From Helicobacteraceae bacterium (lineage in GTDB: Bacteria > Campylobacterota > Campylobacteria > Campylobacterales > SZUA-545): a DNA stretch of 7,348 bases. Each line of letters begins with the position of its first letter. The first letter of the stretch is position 1. Both the position numbers and the translations under genes were made by a program. The stretch lies in the NCBI GenBank assembly GCA_031276985.1, contig JAISMA010000208.1, positions 1 through 7,348 on the forward strand, in the 5' to 3' direction. This document shows positions 1 through 6,236 of this stretch, piece by piece. A model generated the notes under the pieces. The model had not been told where the DNA came from. It was given only the letters and a program-made list of their open reading frames with translations, and searched no databases.

Positions 1-1220
1 AGCTCAAACAGATCCATTTCCATTGGCTCGCCAGGATTCGCTTTTTTCTTAACGCCGTCGATACCCGCAAGCAACATAGCCGCGAAAGCCAGATACGGAT
101 TTGCGGAGCTGTCGGGAAAGCGGAACTCCGCGCGTTTCGCGCTTGCGCCGCTAACGTACGGAATGCGGCAGGAAGCGGATCGGTTTTGCGCCGAATAGGT
201 GAGAATGCTAGGCGCTTCAAAGCCCGGGATTAGTCGTTTGTAGCTGTTGGTTGAAGCGTTGGAGAACGCCGCGATCGACTGCGCGTGCTTCAAAACGCCG
301 CCAATATAGTGCAACGCCGTATCGCTAAGACCTTGATATTTGTCGCCCGCAAAGGCGTTTTTGCCCTCTTTCCAGACCGATTGGTGGCAGTGCATGCCGT
401 TGCCGTTGTCGCCGTAGAGCGGTTTTGGCATGAAAGTCGCCGTTTTGCCGTTTAGGTGGGCTACGTTTTTAACGACGTATTTGAGCTTTTGAACGTTGTC
501 CGCCGCCTCTATGATCGACGCGAATTTCACGCCGATTTCGCCTTGCGCAACCGCGACTTCGTGGTGATTTATGTTGATATCAAGTCCCACGCTTTCAAGC
601 GTTTTAACCATTTCGGCGCGCAGATCGACCATGCTATCGACGGGCTGAACGGGAAAATAGCCGCCTTTAACGGCGGGGCGATGACCCGTGTTGGGGCGAT
701 CGTCAAACTTCTTGCCGCCGTTCCAATTGCCCTCTTCGCTATCAAGTTCGTAGTATTGACAGTTGGAATCGTCGCGGATAAACAACTCGTCAAAGACGAA
801 AAACTCATTTTCGGGACCAAAATACGCCGCGTCGCCTATGCCCGTTGATTTGAGATATTCCAACGCCTTTTTCGCGATCGATCGCGGATCGTGTTCGTAC
901 GGACGGTTTTTGTAAATATCCCACACGTCGCAAATGACGACGGCGGTCGGATCGGCGGTGAAGGGATCGACGAAAACCGTCGACGCGTCGGGGATTAGCA
1001 ACATGTCCGATCGGTTGATCGGCTGCCAATTCGGAATCGAGCTACCGTCAAACGGAAGCCCGTTTTCAAAGGTTTCCTTCGTGATTGACTTGCTTGTGAA
1101 AGAGACGTGATGCCACACGCCTTTAATGTCGGTGAAGCGAAAATCGACGAATTCGATTTTGCTCTCTTTTACAACGTTCTGGAACTTGGCGAAATCCTCC
1201 GCCTTAACCGTAAAGCCCAT
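1..1220 (-). CDS. glnA: Glutamine synthetase type I, C-terminus cut by window edge
   Basis: Cytoplasmic ATP-dependent ligase making glutamine from glutamate and ammonia. Read on the minus strand, the protein starts MGFTVKAEDF and 406 complete codons are present; a full GS-I is about 470-480 residues, so the C-terminal tail lies outside. Visible family motifs, in order: DGSSIPNW (beta-Grasp/latch region), the metal-binding FGPENEFF, the NGMHCHQS segment, the IPGFEAPS loop and the RFPDSSANPYLAF signature. The start is fixed by a strong ribosome site eight bases upstream. At the position aligning with the E. coli adenylylation site (NLYDLPPEE) this protein reads DLFEL, so the modified Tyr is replaced by Phe, as I recall for H. 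pylori GlnA. It lies 67 bases downstream of the PHP phosphatase gene on the same strand and may be partly co-transcribed with it; no convincing own promoter was found. Confidence 0.97.
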   Translation of the reverse strand, partial: MGFTVKAEDFAKFQNVVKESKIEFVDFRFTDIKGVWHHVSFTSKSITKETFENGLPFDGSSIPNWQPINRSDMLLIPDASTVFVDPFTADPTAVVICDVWDIYKNRPYEHDPRSIAKKALEYLKSTGIGDAAYFGPENEFFVFDELFIRDDSNCQYYELDSEEGNWNGGKKFDDRPNTGHRPAVKGGYFPVQPVDSMVDLRAEMVKTLESVGLDININHHEVAVAQGEIGVKFASIIEAADNVQKLKYVVKNVAHLNGKTATFMPKPLYGDNGNGMHCHQSVWKEGKNAFAGDKYQGLSDTALHYIGGVLKHAQSIAAFSNASTNSYKRLIPGFEAPSILTYSAQNRSASCRIPYVSGASAKRAEFRFPDSSANPYLAFAAMLLAGIDGVKKKANPGEPMEMDLFE

Positions 1221-1228
1221 TAAACTTT

Positions 1229-1234
1229 CCTCCC
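1229..1234 (-). promoter_or_regulatory. Ribosome binding site of glnA
   Basis: Minus-strand GGGAGG, within AAGGGAGGAAAG, lies eight bases before the ATG at 1220-1218. It is the strongest Shine-Dalgarno match among the chromosomal genes here and decides the glnA start. Confidence 0.85.
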
Positions 1235-1287
1235 TTAGATGTGATAAAGATTCGCAATGATAACTCAATATAGATTGCGTTTAGCGC

Positions 1288-2085
1288 CTATATTTTCACC
1301 AATCGCATTTTTCTGTTCTCGAAAATCGCCGCTTCAGAATAGCCCGCCGATCGCGCCAGATCGTAAGCTAGAGGGCGTTTGTAGCCGATGTGATCGATCG
1401 CGTGCGCGTCGCTGCCAAACGTGATCGGAATTTTTAGCGCGTAAGCTAGTTTTAAGATTTCGGCGGAAGGATACTGCTCTTTTACGGGTTTGCGCCAGCC
1501 CGAAAAGTTGATTTCAATCGCCATGCCCGCCTTTGCGATCGCCGCCAGCGCGTTTTCAACGGCTTCGTCGGGTTTTTTTTCTCTGTAATGCCCAAAAATC
1601 TTGATCAGATCAAAATGTCCCACAATATCAAACAGCCCGCTTGCCGCCATATCGGCGATCGCGGCGAAATACGCCCGCCACGTTTCGTCCAGTCCGCGTT
1701 TGTTAAATTCGTCCGCGCCAAACCCGTCGAAAACGCTTTCAGGATTATCAAAGCTCCACAGATCGATGAAATGCGCCGAGCCGATCAGATAATCGACTTT
1801 GCGCTCAAAAACCGCGTCGATCGCCTTTGAAGGCAGGTAATCCGCCTCGTAGCCCAGCAGCAACACGATCTTGCCCTTGTATTTGTCTTTGAGCGCGAAA
1901 AATTCGCTCTCGTAAGCGTCCATTTCGTCCGCGCTCATTCGGTAGCCCTCGTCCCACCTTAGCGGCGCGTGATCGCTAAAGCCGAAAACGTCGATTTTTT
2001 GCGCGATCGCCTCCAGCGCGAACGCTTCCATGCTACCTGTGGCGTGATTGCAACGCGGAGTGTGATTGTGTAGATCGATGTTCAT
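1288..2085 (-). CDS. hisJ: PHP-domain phosphatase, HisJ/HisK-type histidinol-phosphatase family
   Basis: Predicted cytoplasmic metal-dependent phosphoesterase of the polymerase-and-histidinol-phosphatase (PHP) superfamily. The likely reaction is histidinol phosphate to histidinol, the penultimate step of histidine synthesis. The 265 residues match the usual ~260-280 of the family. Metal-site motifs are visible in order: DLHNHT (H6, H8), CNHATG (H14), FSDHAP (D38, H39), GYEADY (E80), GSAHF (H105), VGHFDL (H157) and FGSDAH (D226, H228), so all expected ligands appear intact. The minus-strand AAAGAG upstream of the ATG serves as ribosome site, and a TATAAT promoter lies further upstream. In C. 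jejuni, as I recall, glnA and the cheZ-like gene are direct neighbours, so this gene looks like an addition to that locus. Substrate is inferred from family only; other PHP phosphoesterases share the fold. Confidence 0.85.
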   Translation of the reverse strand: MNIDLHNHTPRCNHATGSMEAFALEAIAQKIDVFGFSDHAPLRWDEGYRMSADEMDAYESEFFALKDKYKGKIVLLLGYEADYLPSKAIDAVFERKVDYLIGSAHFIDLWSFDNPESVFDGFGADEFNKRGLDETWRAYFAAIADMAASGLFDIVGHFDLIKIFGHYREKKPDEAVENALAAIAKAGMAIEINFSGWRKPVKEQYPSAEILKLAYALKIPITFGSDAHAIDHIGYKRPLAYDLARSAGYSEAAIFENRKMRLVKI

Positions 2086-2117
2086 TTTGTCGGCTCTTTA
2101 ATTGTTGGTTGGTTAGG

Positions 2118-2144
2118 ATTATAGCTTAAAGCGTCGTTTGTTAA
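2118..2144 (-). promoter_or_regulatory. Sigma70-type promoter for the PHP phosphatase gene
   Basis: On the minus strand a perfect -10 TATAAT (2123 down to 2118) is preceded, after 15 bases, by TTAACA (2144 down to 2139), a 5/6 match to the -35 consensus, although the spacer is shorter than the usual 17. Transcription would begin near 2111, giving a leader of about 26 bases. The -35 overlaps the ribosome site of the divergent cheZ gene, so the two are packed back to back in 69 bases. Confidence 0.6.
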
Positions 2145-2148
2145 AGGA
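2143..2148 (+). promoter_or_regulatory. Ribosome binding site of cheZ
   Basis: AAAGGA lies six bases before the ATG at 2155 and supports that start. It overlaps the -35 element of the divergent promoter by two bases. Confidence 0.7.
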
Positions 2149-2154
2149 AATTTT

Positions 2155-2817
2155 ATGACCCAAGAAGAACTTGATTCTCTTATGAACGAAGATTTAAGCG
2201 GCGCGGTTGAAGCGGACGCGAAAGAGGAGTCGATCGAATACGATCAGGCAAATTACCGCCCCAAAGCCGATATTGTGTGGCCCCCGCCGCCGCCTTCGGC
2301 TGAACACCGCGTGGTACATCAACTTGACGACGTGGCGCGGGAAGGCGAAGAGAAATCCAGCCAGATATTCGACATTTTGGAGGCGATCGGCGCGGACGCG
2401 ACGGAGAGCGAAAATCTGTCAAAAAGCGGCGCGGACGCGATCGGTCAAATCGCTTCCGTTTTTGAGCGCTTGCATGCGCGTTTTCCGCATATTCAAACCT
2501 TTGCAGCGCAACTTGAGTTGTGCGCCGATCTGCAAAAAAAAGCGGAGCAGATTACGCAGATCGCGCAAAAGACTAACGATAACGTAATGGTGGCAATGGA
2601 CGTAATGCAATTTCAGGATATTCACCGCCAAAAAATCGAGCGGGTTATCAACGTAATGCGCGCCCTTTCGCGTTATATGAATTCGCTTTTCGACACAAAA
2701 GTCGCGGACGAAAAGCGCGTCAGTTCCGCCGTGCATATCGCGGGCGACGCGACTGAAGACGTGGTCGACGAAGAGGATATAGAAGCGCTAATCGCGGCTT
2801 TCGGAGGAAAGAAATAA
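2155..2817 (+). CDS. cheZ: CheZ-type CheY-P phosphatase (epsilonproteobacterial form)
   Basis: Predicted chemotaxis phosphatase that dephosphorylates CheY-P and resets the flagellar switch. The 220-residue protein has an acidic N-terminus, a proline-rich linker (WPPPPP, residues 42-47), a long helical region of about residues 55-182, an acidic linker and a short C-terminal helix. The diagnostic segment is QFQDIHRQKIERV (152-164): D155 and Q159 align with the E. coli CheZ catalytic pair D143/Q147. The C-terminal DEEDIEALIAAFG (206-217, approximately) resembles the CheZ tail peptide that docks on CheY-P. The N-terminal TQEELDSLM resembles the FliM N-terminal CheY-binding peptide. The protein matches my memory of the remote CheZ of H. 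pylori (HP0170) and C. jejuni Cj0700, which lie next to a U32 peptidase gene; here a restriction-modification cassette intervenes. The forward promoter was not identified with confidence. Confidence 0.88.
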   Translation: MTQEELDSLMNEDLSGAVEADAKEESIEYDQANYRPKADIVWPPPPPSAEHRVVHQLDDVAREGEEKSSQIFDILEAIGADATESENLSKSGADAIGQIASVFERLHARFPHIQTFAAQLELCADLQKKAEQITQIAQKTNDNVMVAMDVMQFQDIHRQKIERVINVMRALSRYMNSLFDTKVADEKRVSSAVHIAGDATEDVVDEEDIEALIAAFGGKK

Positions 2818-2826
2818 CCTTGCGTT

Positions 2827-2854
2827 TTGTCGTTGCCGAGATCGCTTCTATAAA
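2827..2854 (+). promoter_or_regulatory. Candidate promoter of the restriction-modification operon
   Basis: TTGTCG (2827-2832, 4/6 to the -35 consensus) is followed after 16 bases by TATAAA (2849-2854, 5/6 to the -10 consensus). Transcription would start around 2861, leaving a leader of only about 9 bases before the ATG at 2870. That fits the lack of a clear ribosome site there. It begins 10 bases after the cheZ stop, so read-through from cheZ is an alternative source of transcript. Confidence 0.45.
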
Positions 2855-2900
2855 ACCAAAGCGAATCTTATGAATACAGATTATAGCGATCTTGGCAACG
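2831..2900. repeat. 16-bp inverted repeat bracketing -10 box and start codon of the first methyltransferase gene
   Basis: The left arm 2831-2846 (CGTTGCCGAGATCGCT) is the reverse complement of the right arm 2885-2900 (AGCGATCTTGGCAACG) with a single mismatch (G2838 opposite T2893, which would be a G-U pair in RNA). The 38-base loop contains the candidate TATAAA box and the ATG at 2870; the right arm encodes Ser-Asp-Leu-Gly-Asn near the protein start. It could be an operator, an RNA hairpin in transcripts reading through from cheZ, or a duplication scar from insertion of the cassette. There is no U-run, so it is not a standard terminator. Confidence 0.75.
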
Positions 2901-3664
2901 CGGTTCAAAAAGATATAAACGTGGATAGTCTATGGATTATCAACGAACGCAGCAAATACGGTAAACATTCCAACGTTTATCATGGAAATTTTATTCCGCA
3001 AATTCCAAACCAACTTATTCGCAGATATACAAAAAAAGGCGAAACCGTACTCGATATATTTATGGGTAGCGGCACAACGCTTTACGAGTGCGAAAATTTA
3101 GAAAGAAACTTTATTGGATACGACATAAATAATCAAATAATCGATTTTGTAAAATCCAAAATGACCGATACGCAATCGATAAAATTTGAAATCAATTGCG
3201 CCGATGTTACAAATAAAGAAGATTTCGACGCGACAATGCTCAACGCTTTGCAAAAGTTAAATATCGATAAAGTTGATTTCTTAATAGCGCATCCTCCATA
3301 TATGGATATTGTAAAATTCACCGACCAAGCGGAAGATTTGTCGCGCATTTCAGACCTAAAAATATTTTTAGAGAAATTCATGGCGGCGATCGGAAATGGC
3401 TTAAACTACTTGAAAAAAGATAGATATTTCGCGATCATAATAGGCGATATTTATAAAAAAAGCGAGGTTATTCCGCTTGGCTTTTACGCAAGCGACGCCA
3501 TAAAGAAAAGTTTCGCGGTAAAATTAAAAGGCGTCATAATAAAAAATATCGAAGGAAATCGCGGGAAACTAGGAGCTTACAATATATGGAAATATCGCGC
3601 CCTAAAAAGCGATTATTATATTTTCAAACATGAATATATTTTTGTTTTCAAAAAGGAGTTTTGA
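2870..3664 (+). CDS. DNA amino-methyltransferase (N4-cytosine/N6-adenine type) with HPPY motif
   Basis: Predicted SAM-dependent DNA methyltransferase, 264 residues. Motif X-like NFIPQIPNQLI (40-50) leads into motif I LDIFMGSGTT (61-70, SAM binding) and an acidic motif II residue in GYDIN (D85). The catalytic-loop motif IV follows as HPPY (141-144), giving the order X-I-IV of the gamma-type arrangement; residues about 190-262 (IGDIYKKSE, KNIEGNRGK, WKYRAL, KHEYIFVFKK) complete the fold. The usual first residue of motif IV is D, N or S; His is uncommon and may be a subfamily feature. The methylated base and target cannot be read from sequence. The ATG has only a weak AAAGCGA before it, and an inverted repeat spans the start, so the true N-terminus could be slightly downstream. 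Its last codons hold the ribosome site of the next gene. Confidence 0.85.
   Translation: MNTDYSDLGNAVQKDINVDSLWIINERSKYGKHSNVYHGNFIPQIPNQLIRRYTKKGETVLDIFMGSGTTLYECENLERNFIGYDINNQIIDFVKSKMTDTQSIKFEINCADVTNKEDFDATMLNALQKLNIDKVDFLIAHPPYMDIVKFTDQAEDLSRISDLKIFLEKFMAAIGNGLNYLKKDRYFAIIIGDIYKKSEVIPLGFYASDAIKKSFAVKLKGVIIKNIEGNRGKLGAYNIWKYRALKSDYYIFKHEYIFVFKKEF
3653..3658 (+). promoter_or_regulatory. Ribosome binding site deciding the endonuclease start
   Basis: AAGGAG, inside the last codons (Lys-Glu) of the upstream methyltransferase, is eight bases before ATG 3667 but only two before the in-frame TTG at 3661. The spacing therefore selects ATG 3667, two bases past the upstream stop, and suggests translational coupling. 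Confidence 0.85.
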
Positions 3665-3666
3665 GC

Positions 3667-4347
3667 ATGACAAAGAAAGAATTGTTCTTAGAGCTTGCGC
3701 GACCAGATGAAACAACGGGCGTAAGTCGTTGGGTATCCGCAAATGAATTTACGGGCAAATACAAAGAGCTGCAACTCGGAAACGGCGGAAGTTGGTGCAG
3801 AACAAGTTCAAGTCTTGCTAAAGAATACATTATCGAATTCAATAAATCAATCACAAAAGGAAATTCGATTGATGCAGTAAAACTAGACGGCTATAATACG
3901 AAAGAAACTTTTAATCAAAATATCCGTAAAGATATTAAAGATTTTTATGAAAAGCAAAAATGCGTAATGCTCGGAATTAACGGTAAGTCAGAAAATACTA
4001 AAATCGAAATCGACCATAAAGACGGACGAAAAGATAGTAGTAGAATTTCAGATTTAAAAACGCAAAAACTCGAAGATTTTCAACCCTTATGCAAGGCGGC
4101 AAACGATATAAAACGCCAAATCTGTAAGAGATGCAAAGAAACCAACAGGAGGTGGAATGCAAAAAATATCAAAGGAAATCCTTACCCGTTCTATCAAGGC
4201 GACGAAAGCTACAAAGACGAATTGGGCTGCATAGGCTGTTATCAGTACGATCCCGTAGAATATCGTAAAACTTGCGTCAAAATGATCGGCAAAGAAGTAT
4301 GCGACGACATAATGAAACGTCTTTATCCAGAAGAGTATCAATCATGA
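3667..4347 (+). CDS. HNH-family type II restriction endonuclease, NlaIII/IceA1-like (predicted CATG)
   Basis: Predicted restriction endonuclease of 226 residues, close to the ~230 I recall for R.NlaIII and ~228 for H. pylori IceA1. The HNH (beta-beta-alpha metal) core is visible: IEIDHKDGRK (113-122) with D116/H117, then DFQPLCKAANDIKRQ (137-151) with N146. Two Cys-x2-Cys pairs, C153/C156 (CKRC) and C188/C191 (CIGC), would hold a structural zinc as in other HNH restriction enzymes. The N-terminal half includes LGNGGSWCRTSSSLAKEY (37-54). The catalytic residues look intact and there is no frameshift, unlike many H. pylori iceA1 alleles, so the enzyme is probably active. The CATG target is inferred from resemblance plus the M.NlaIII-like partner downstream. 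The gene is between two methyltransferase genes and overlaps the next by four bases. Confidence 0.87.
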   Translation: MTKKELFLELARPDETTGVSRWVSANEFTGKYKELQLGNGGSWCRTSSSLAKEYIIEFNKSITKGNSIDAVKLDGYNTKETFNQNIRKDIKDFYEKQKCVMLGINGKSENTKIEIDHKDGRKDSSRISDLKTQKLEDFQPLCKAANDIKRQICKRCKETNRRWNAKNIKGNPYPFYQGDESYKDELGCIGCYQYDPVEYRKTCVKMIGKEVCDDIMKRLYPEEYQS

Positions 4348-5351
4348 ACTATATTGGCTCAAAATATAAACTTTCAGCTTTTATTTTAGAGACAATAACG
4401 TCTATTGTCGGCGAGGATTTATCCGATAAAACTTTTTGCGATATTTTTGCGGGGACTGGAATCATGGGGCGCATTTTTAAGAGCAAAGTTAGAAAAGTTA
4501 TCGCCAACGATCTCGAATATTACAGTTATGTTTTGAACAAAAATTACATCGGCAATCATTTGGAAATTAAAGACGCGAACGGATATTTTGAAGAGTTAAA
4601 TAATCTTCGGCTTGTTGAAAACGGTTTTATTTACACAAACTATTGTTTAGGAGGAAGCGGCAAAAGGCAGTATTTTTCAGATGAAAACGGCAAGAAAATC
4701 GATACGATCAGGCAAAAAATAGAAAGCTGGAAAACCAAAAGCGATATTAACGACGATCTATATTGGTTTTTGCTGGCTAGTTTGCTTGAAAGCTCCGATA
4801 AAGTGGCAAATACCGCATCCGTTTATGGCGCGTACTTAAAAAATCTTAAAAAAACAGCGCAAAAAAATATGCGGCTTGAGCCTGCCTTTTACGAAATAAA
4901 TCATTGCGATCATCAGGTTTTTAACACGGATAGCAACGAGTTAATAAAACAAATCGAAGGAGATATATTATATCTTGATCCGCCTTATAACGAGCGACAA
5001 TACGGCGCAAATTATCATTTGCTTAACACAATAGCAAAGTTTGATAATTTTATCCCAAAAGGAAAAACGGGGTTAAGAGATTACGCAAGATCGAAATATT
5101 GCAATAAAAACGCTGTCGGACAAGAGTTTGAAACGCTAATAAAAAACGCTAATTTCAAATATATTTTTTTAAGCTACAACAACGAAGGTCTTATGCCGTT
5201 AAATCTTATCCGTGAAATTATGCAAAAATATGGCAAATACGACATGGCGCAAATAGATTACCAACGTTTTAAGGCGGATAAAACAGAAAACCGCAATCAC
5301 AAAGCTAACGCCACGAAAGAGTATCTGCATTGTCTGGAGAAAGCCAATTAA
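4344..5351 (+). CDS. D12-class adenine-N6 DNA methyltransferase, M.NlaIII/HpyIM-like (predicted CATG)
   Basis: Predicted protective methyltransferase for the adjacent endonuclease, modifying adenine in CATG. The 335 residues match the ~330 recalled for M.NlaIII and HpyIM. Motif order is alpha-class: motif X MNYIGSKYKL (1-10), motif I CDIFAGTG (32-39), acidic motif II ANDLE (D56), a recognition region of about 75-205, then the catalytic LDPPYNERQYGANYH (211-225, DPPY 212-215). A longer frame begins at 4272, but the ATG at 4344 is preferred because the family starts with NYIGSK and because the ATG overlaps the endonuclease stop as ATGA, with AGAAGAG just upstream. The endonuclease is translated before its own methylase, so coupling or pre-existing methylation must protect a new host. 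The A+T content is high, as in the other cassette genes. Confidence 0.9.
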   Translation: MNYIGSKYKLSAFILETITSIVGEDLSDKTFCDIFAGTGIMGRIFKSKVRKVIANDLEYYSYVLNKNYIGNHLEIKDANGYFEELNNLRLVENGFIYTNYCLGGSGKRQYFSDENGKKIDTIRQKIESWKTKSDINDDLYWFLLASLLESSDKVANTASVYGAYLKNLKKTAQKNMRLEPAFYEINHCDHQVFNTDSNELIKQIEGDILYLDPPYNERQYGANYHLLNTIAKFDNFIPKGKTGLRDYARSKYCNKNAVGQEFETLIKNANFKYIFLSYNNEGLMPLNLIREIMQKYGKYDMAQIDYQRFKADKTENRNHKANATKEYLHCLEKAN

Positions 5352-5363
5352 ATCCGAGAAAAC

Positions 5364-6227
5364 ATGGCAGTTATTACGATAAAACCGCGCAAATACGACA
5401 AAAACCCAAAGCGTGAAAACGACGCCGACGATCTGGAAACAATCGCCGAGCATTTGCACAGCGCCGAAGATATTTTTACGCTCAGAAACGGCAAACAATA
5501 CTCGATAGATCGCGCTTATGTCAATTCGATCAAATACGTTTATCTGCCAATCATTAGCGTTTTGCTTCTCGCGTTGTTGGCGTATATGCAACTATCGCCT
5601 AAAGAAGGGCTGTTTGCATGGGTTACGGCGCTAATCTATATCGCGCTGATCGCGCCAATCAAACGTTGGCTTGCTTCGCGCGCGCCGCTGTTATGGCGTT
5701 TAGATCTTAACAGCGTTAAGCGTCAAACGGCGGAGAAAACATCAAACGACGAAGACATCTCCGCGCCGATTGCAATAAAAGCTCCGAGAAATTTAACCGC
5801 CGATCGCGATTTCATGCGTTGGGCGATCTATGTTATTGCAAATACCGCTTTATTCGCTTTTCTATGGCATATCTCAATTCCGCCAATTAAAGACGGCGAT
5901 ACATTTACAAAGGCTTTCTTTGATCCGTCGTATTCTTTTTACGCCATACCTATATTTATCGCGCAATATCCGCTTATGGTCAAATATAGCCGTTTGTGGG
6001 AGTGCGCTATAGTTTATCCAATTGTAGCTATTGTGGGAGCGTTGATAGTTTCATTTGTAGCCCTATTTCCGTTTGGACCTCTATTGGCATTTATTCTCCT
6101 TCAGACTCTCATTGTTCCCGCGCTTTTGCCTTTGATGATTGCTTTTAATTTACTATGGGCGCAATGGCTACTAATAAAACGCGAAGGCGAAGAGCGCAAA
6201 ACGGACAATAACGATCGCGCGTTTTAG
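5364..6227 (+). CDS. Uncharacterised multi-pass membrane protein
   Basis: I do not recognise this 287-residue protein. A charged cytoplasmic-looking N-terminus (1-55, rich in Lys, Asp, Glu) precedes hydrophobic segments at about 58-76, 83-98, 153-172, 190-206, 214-234 and 238-270, the last perhaps two helices. A hydrophilic stretch (100-150) splits the first pair from the rest, and the C-terminus is charged (KREGEERKTDNNDR). No signal peptide or catalytic motif is seen. It starts 12 bases after the methyltransferase stop with only a weak GAGAA ribosome site and no clear promoter, so it is probably transcribed from the cassette. Its composition and two CGATCG sites are, however, like the chromosome rather than the cassette. 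It may be a resident gene next to which the cassette landed, or cargo. Function unknown. Confidence 0.8.
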   Translation: MAVITIKPRKYDKNPKRENDADDLETIAEHLHSAEDIFTLRNGKQYSIDRAYVNSIKYVYLPIISVLLLALLAYMQLSPKEGLFAWVTALIYIALIAPIKRWLASRAPLLWRLDLNSVKRQTAEKTSNDEDISAPIAIKAPRNLTADRDFMRWAIYVIANTALFAFLWHISIPPIKDGDTFTKAFFDPSYSFYAIPIFIAQYPLMVKYSRLWECAIVYPIVAIVGALIVSFVALFPFGPLLAFILLQTLIVPALLPLMIAFNLLWAQWLLIKREGEERKTDNNDRAF

Positions 6228-6236
6228 GCGTTTTAG
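6219..6236 (+). repeat. Tandem 9-bp repeat duplicating the stop codon
   Basis: GCGTTTTAG occurs twice head to tail (6219-6227 and 6228-6236). The first copy carries the TAG stop of the membrane protein gene and the second places another TAG in the same frame. It looks like a small slippage duplication, with no evident function. Confidence 0.6.

Larger units (their letters stand above)
2831..5351 (+). other. Horizontally acquired restriction-modification cassette between cheZ and the U32 gene
   Basis: Three same-strand genes (methyltransferase, HNH endonuclease, methyltransferase) form one tight unit. Sampled 60-base lines hold 11, 18 and 21 G/C (starting 3901, 4921, 3181), against 30 and 37 in glnA and the U32 gene (starting 541, 6601). 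The hexamer CGATCG, which I count about 20 times in the surrounding ~4.9 kb, appears once inside (in 3361-3420). The flanking genes are neighbours in relatives as I remember them. No integrase, transposase or terminal repeats were seen, so the mode of entry is unknown and the exact ends are approximate. Confidence 0.75.

Noticed and set aside
456..848. Open frame of 130 codons on the plus strand opposite glnA
   Set aside because: It is antisense to clearly conserved glutamine synthetase sequence and resembles no known protein; long antisense frames are common in this composition.
1255..1282. TATATT or TATCAC as a dedicated glnA promoter upstream of its ribosome site
   Set aside because: TATATT has no -35 at a sensible distance, and TTGAGT-16-TATCAC would start transcription almost inside the ribosome site; neither is convincing.
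2389..2440. Direct repeat GGCGCGGACGCGA at 2389-2401 and 2428-2440 within cheZ
   Set aside because: Encodes Gly-Ala-Asp-Ala twice with the host's usual codons; best explained by composition and protein sequence, not a DNA element.
4272..4343. Longer start at 4272 for the second methyltransferase
   Set aside because: It would overlap the endonuclease by 76 bases with an Arg-rich extension; the family begins at MNYIGSK and the ATGA overlap at 4344 is the usual coupled start.
2836..5359. Six-base direct repeat CCGAGA at 2836-2841 and 5354-5359, near both ends of the cassette, as a target-site duplication
   Set aside because: Six bases recur often by chance, the left copy lies inside the inverted repeat, and no transposase or terminal repeats accompany it.
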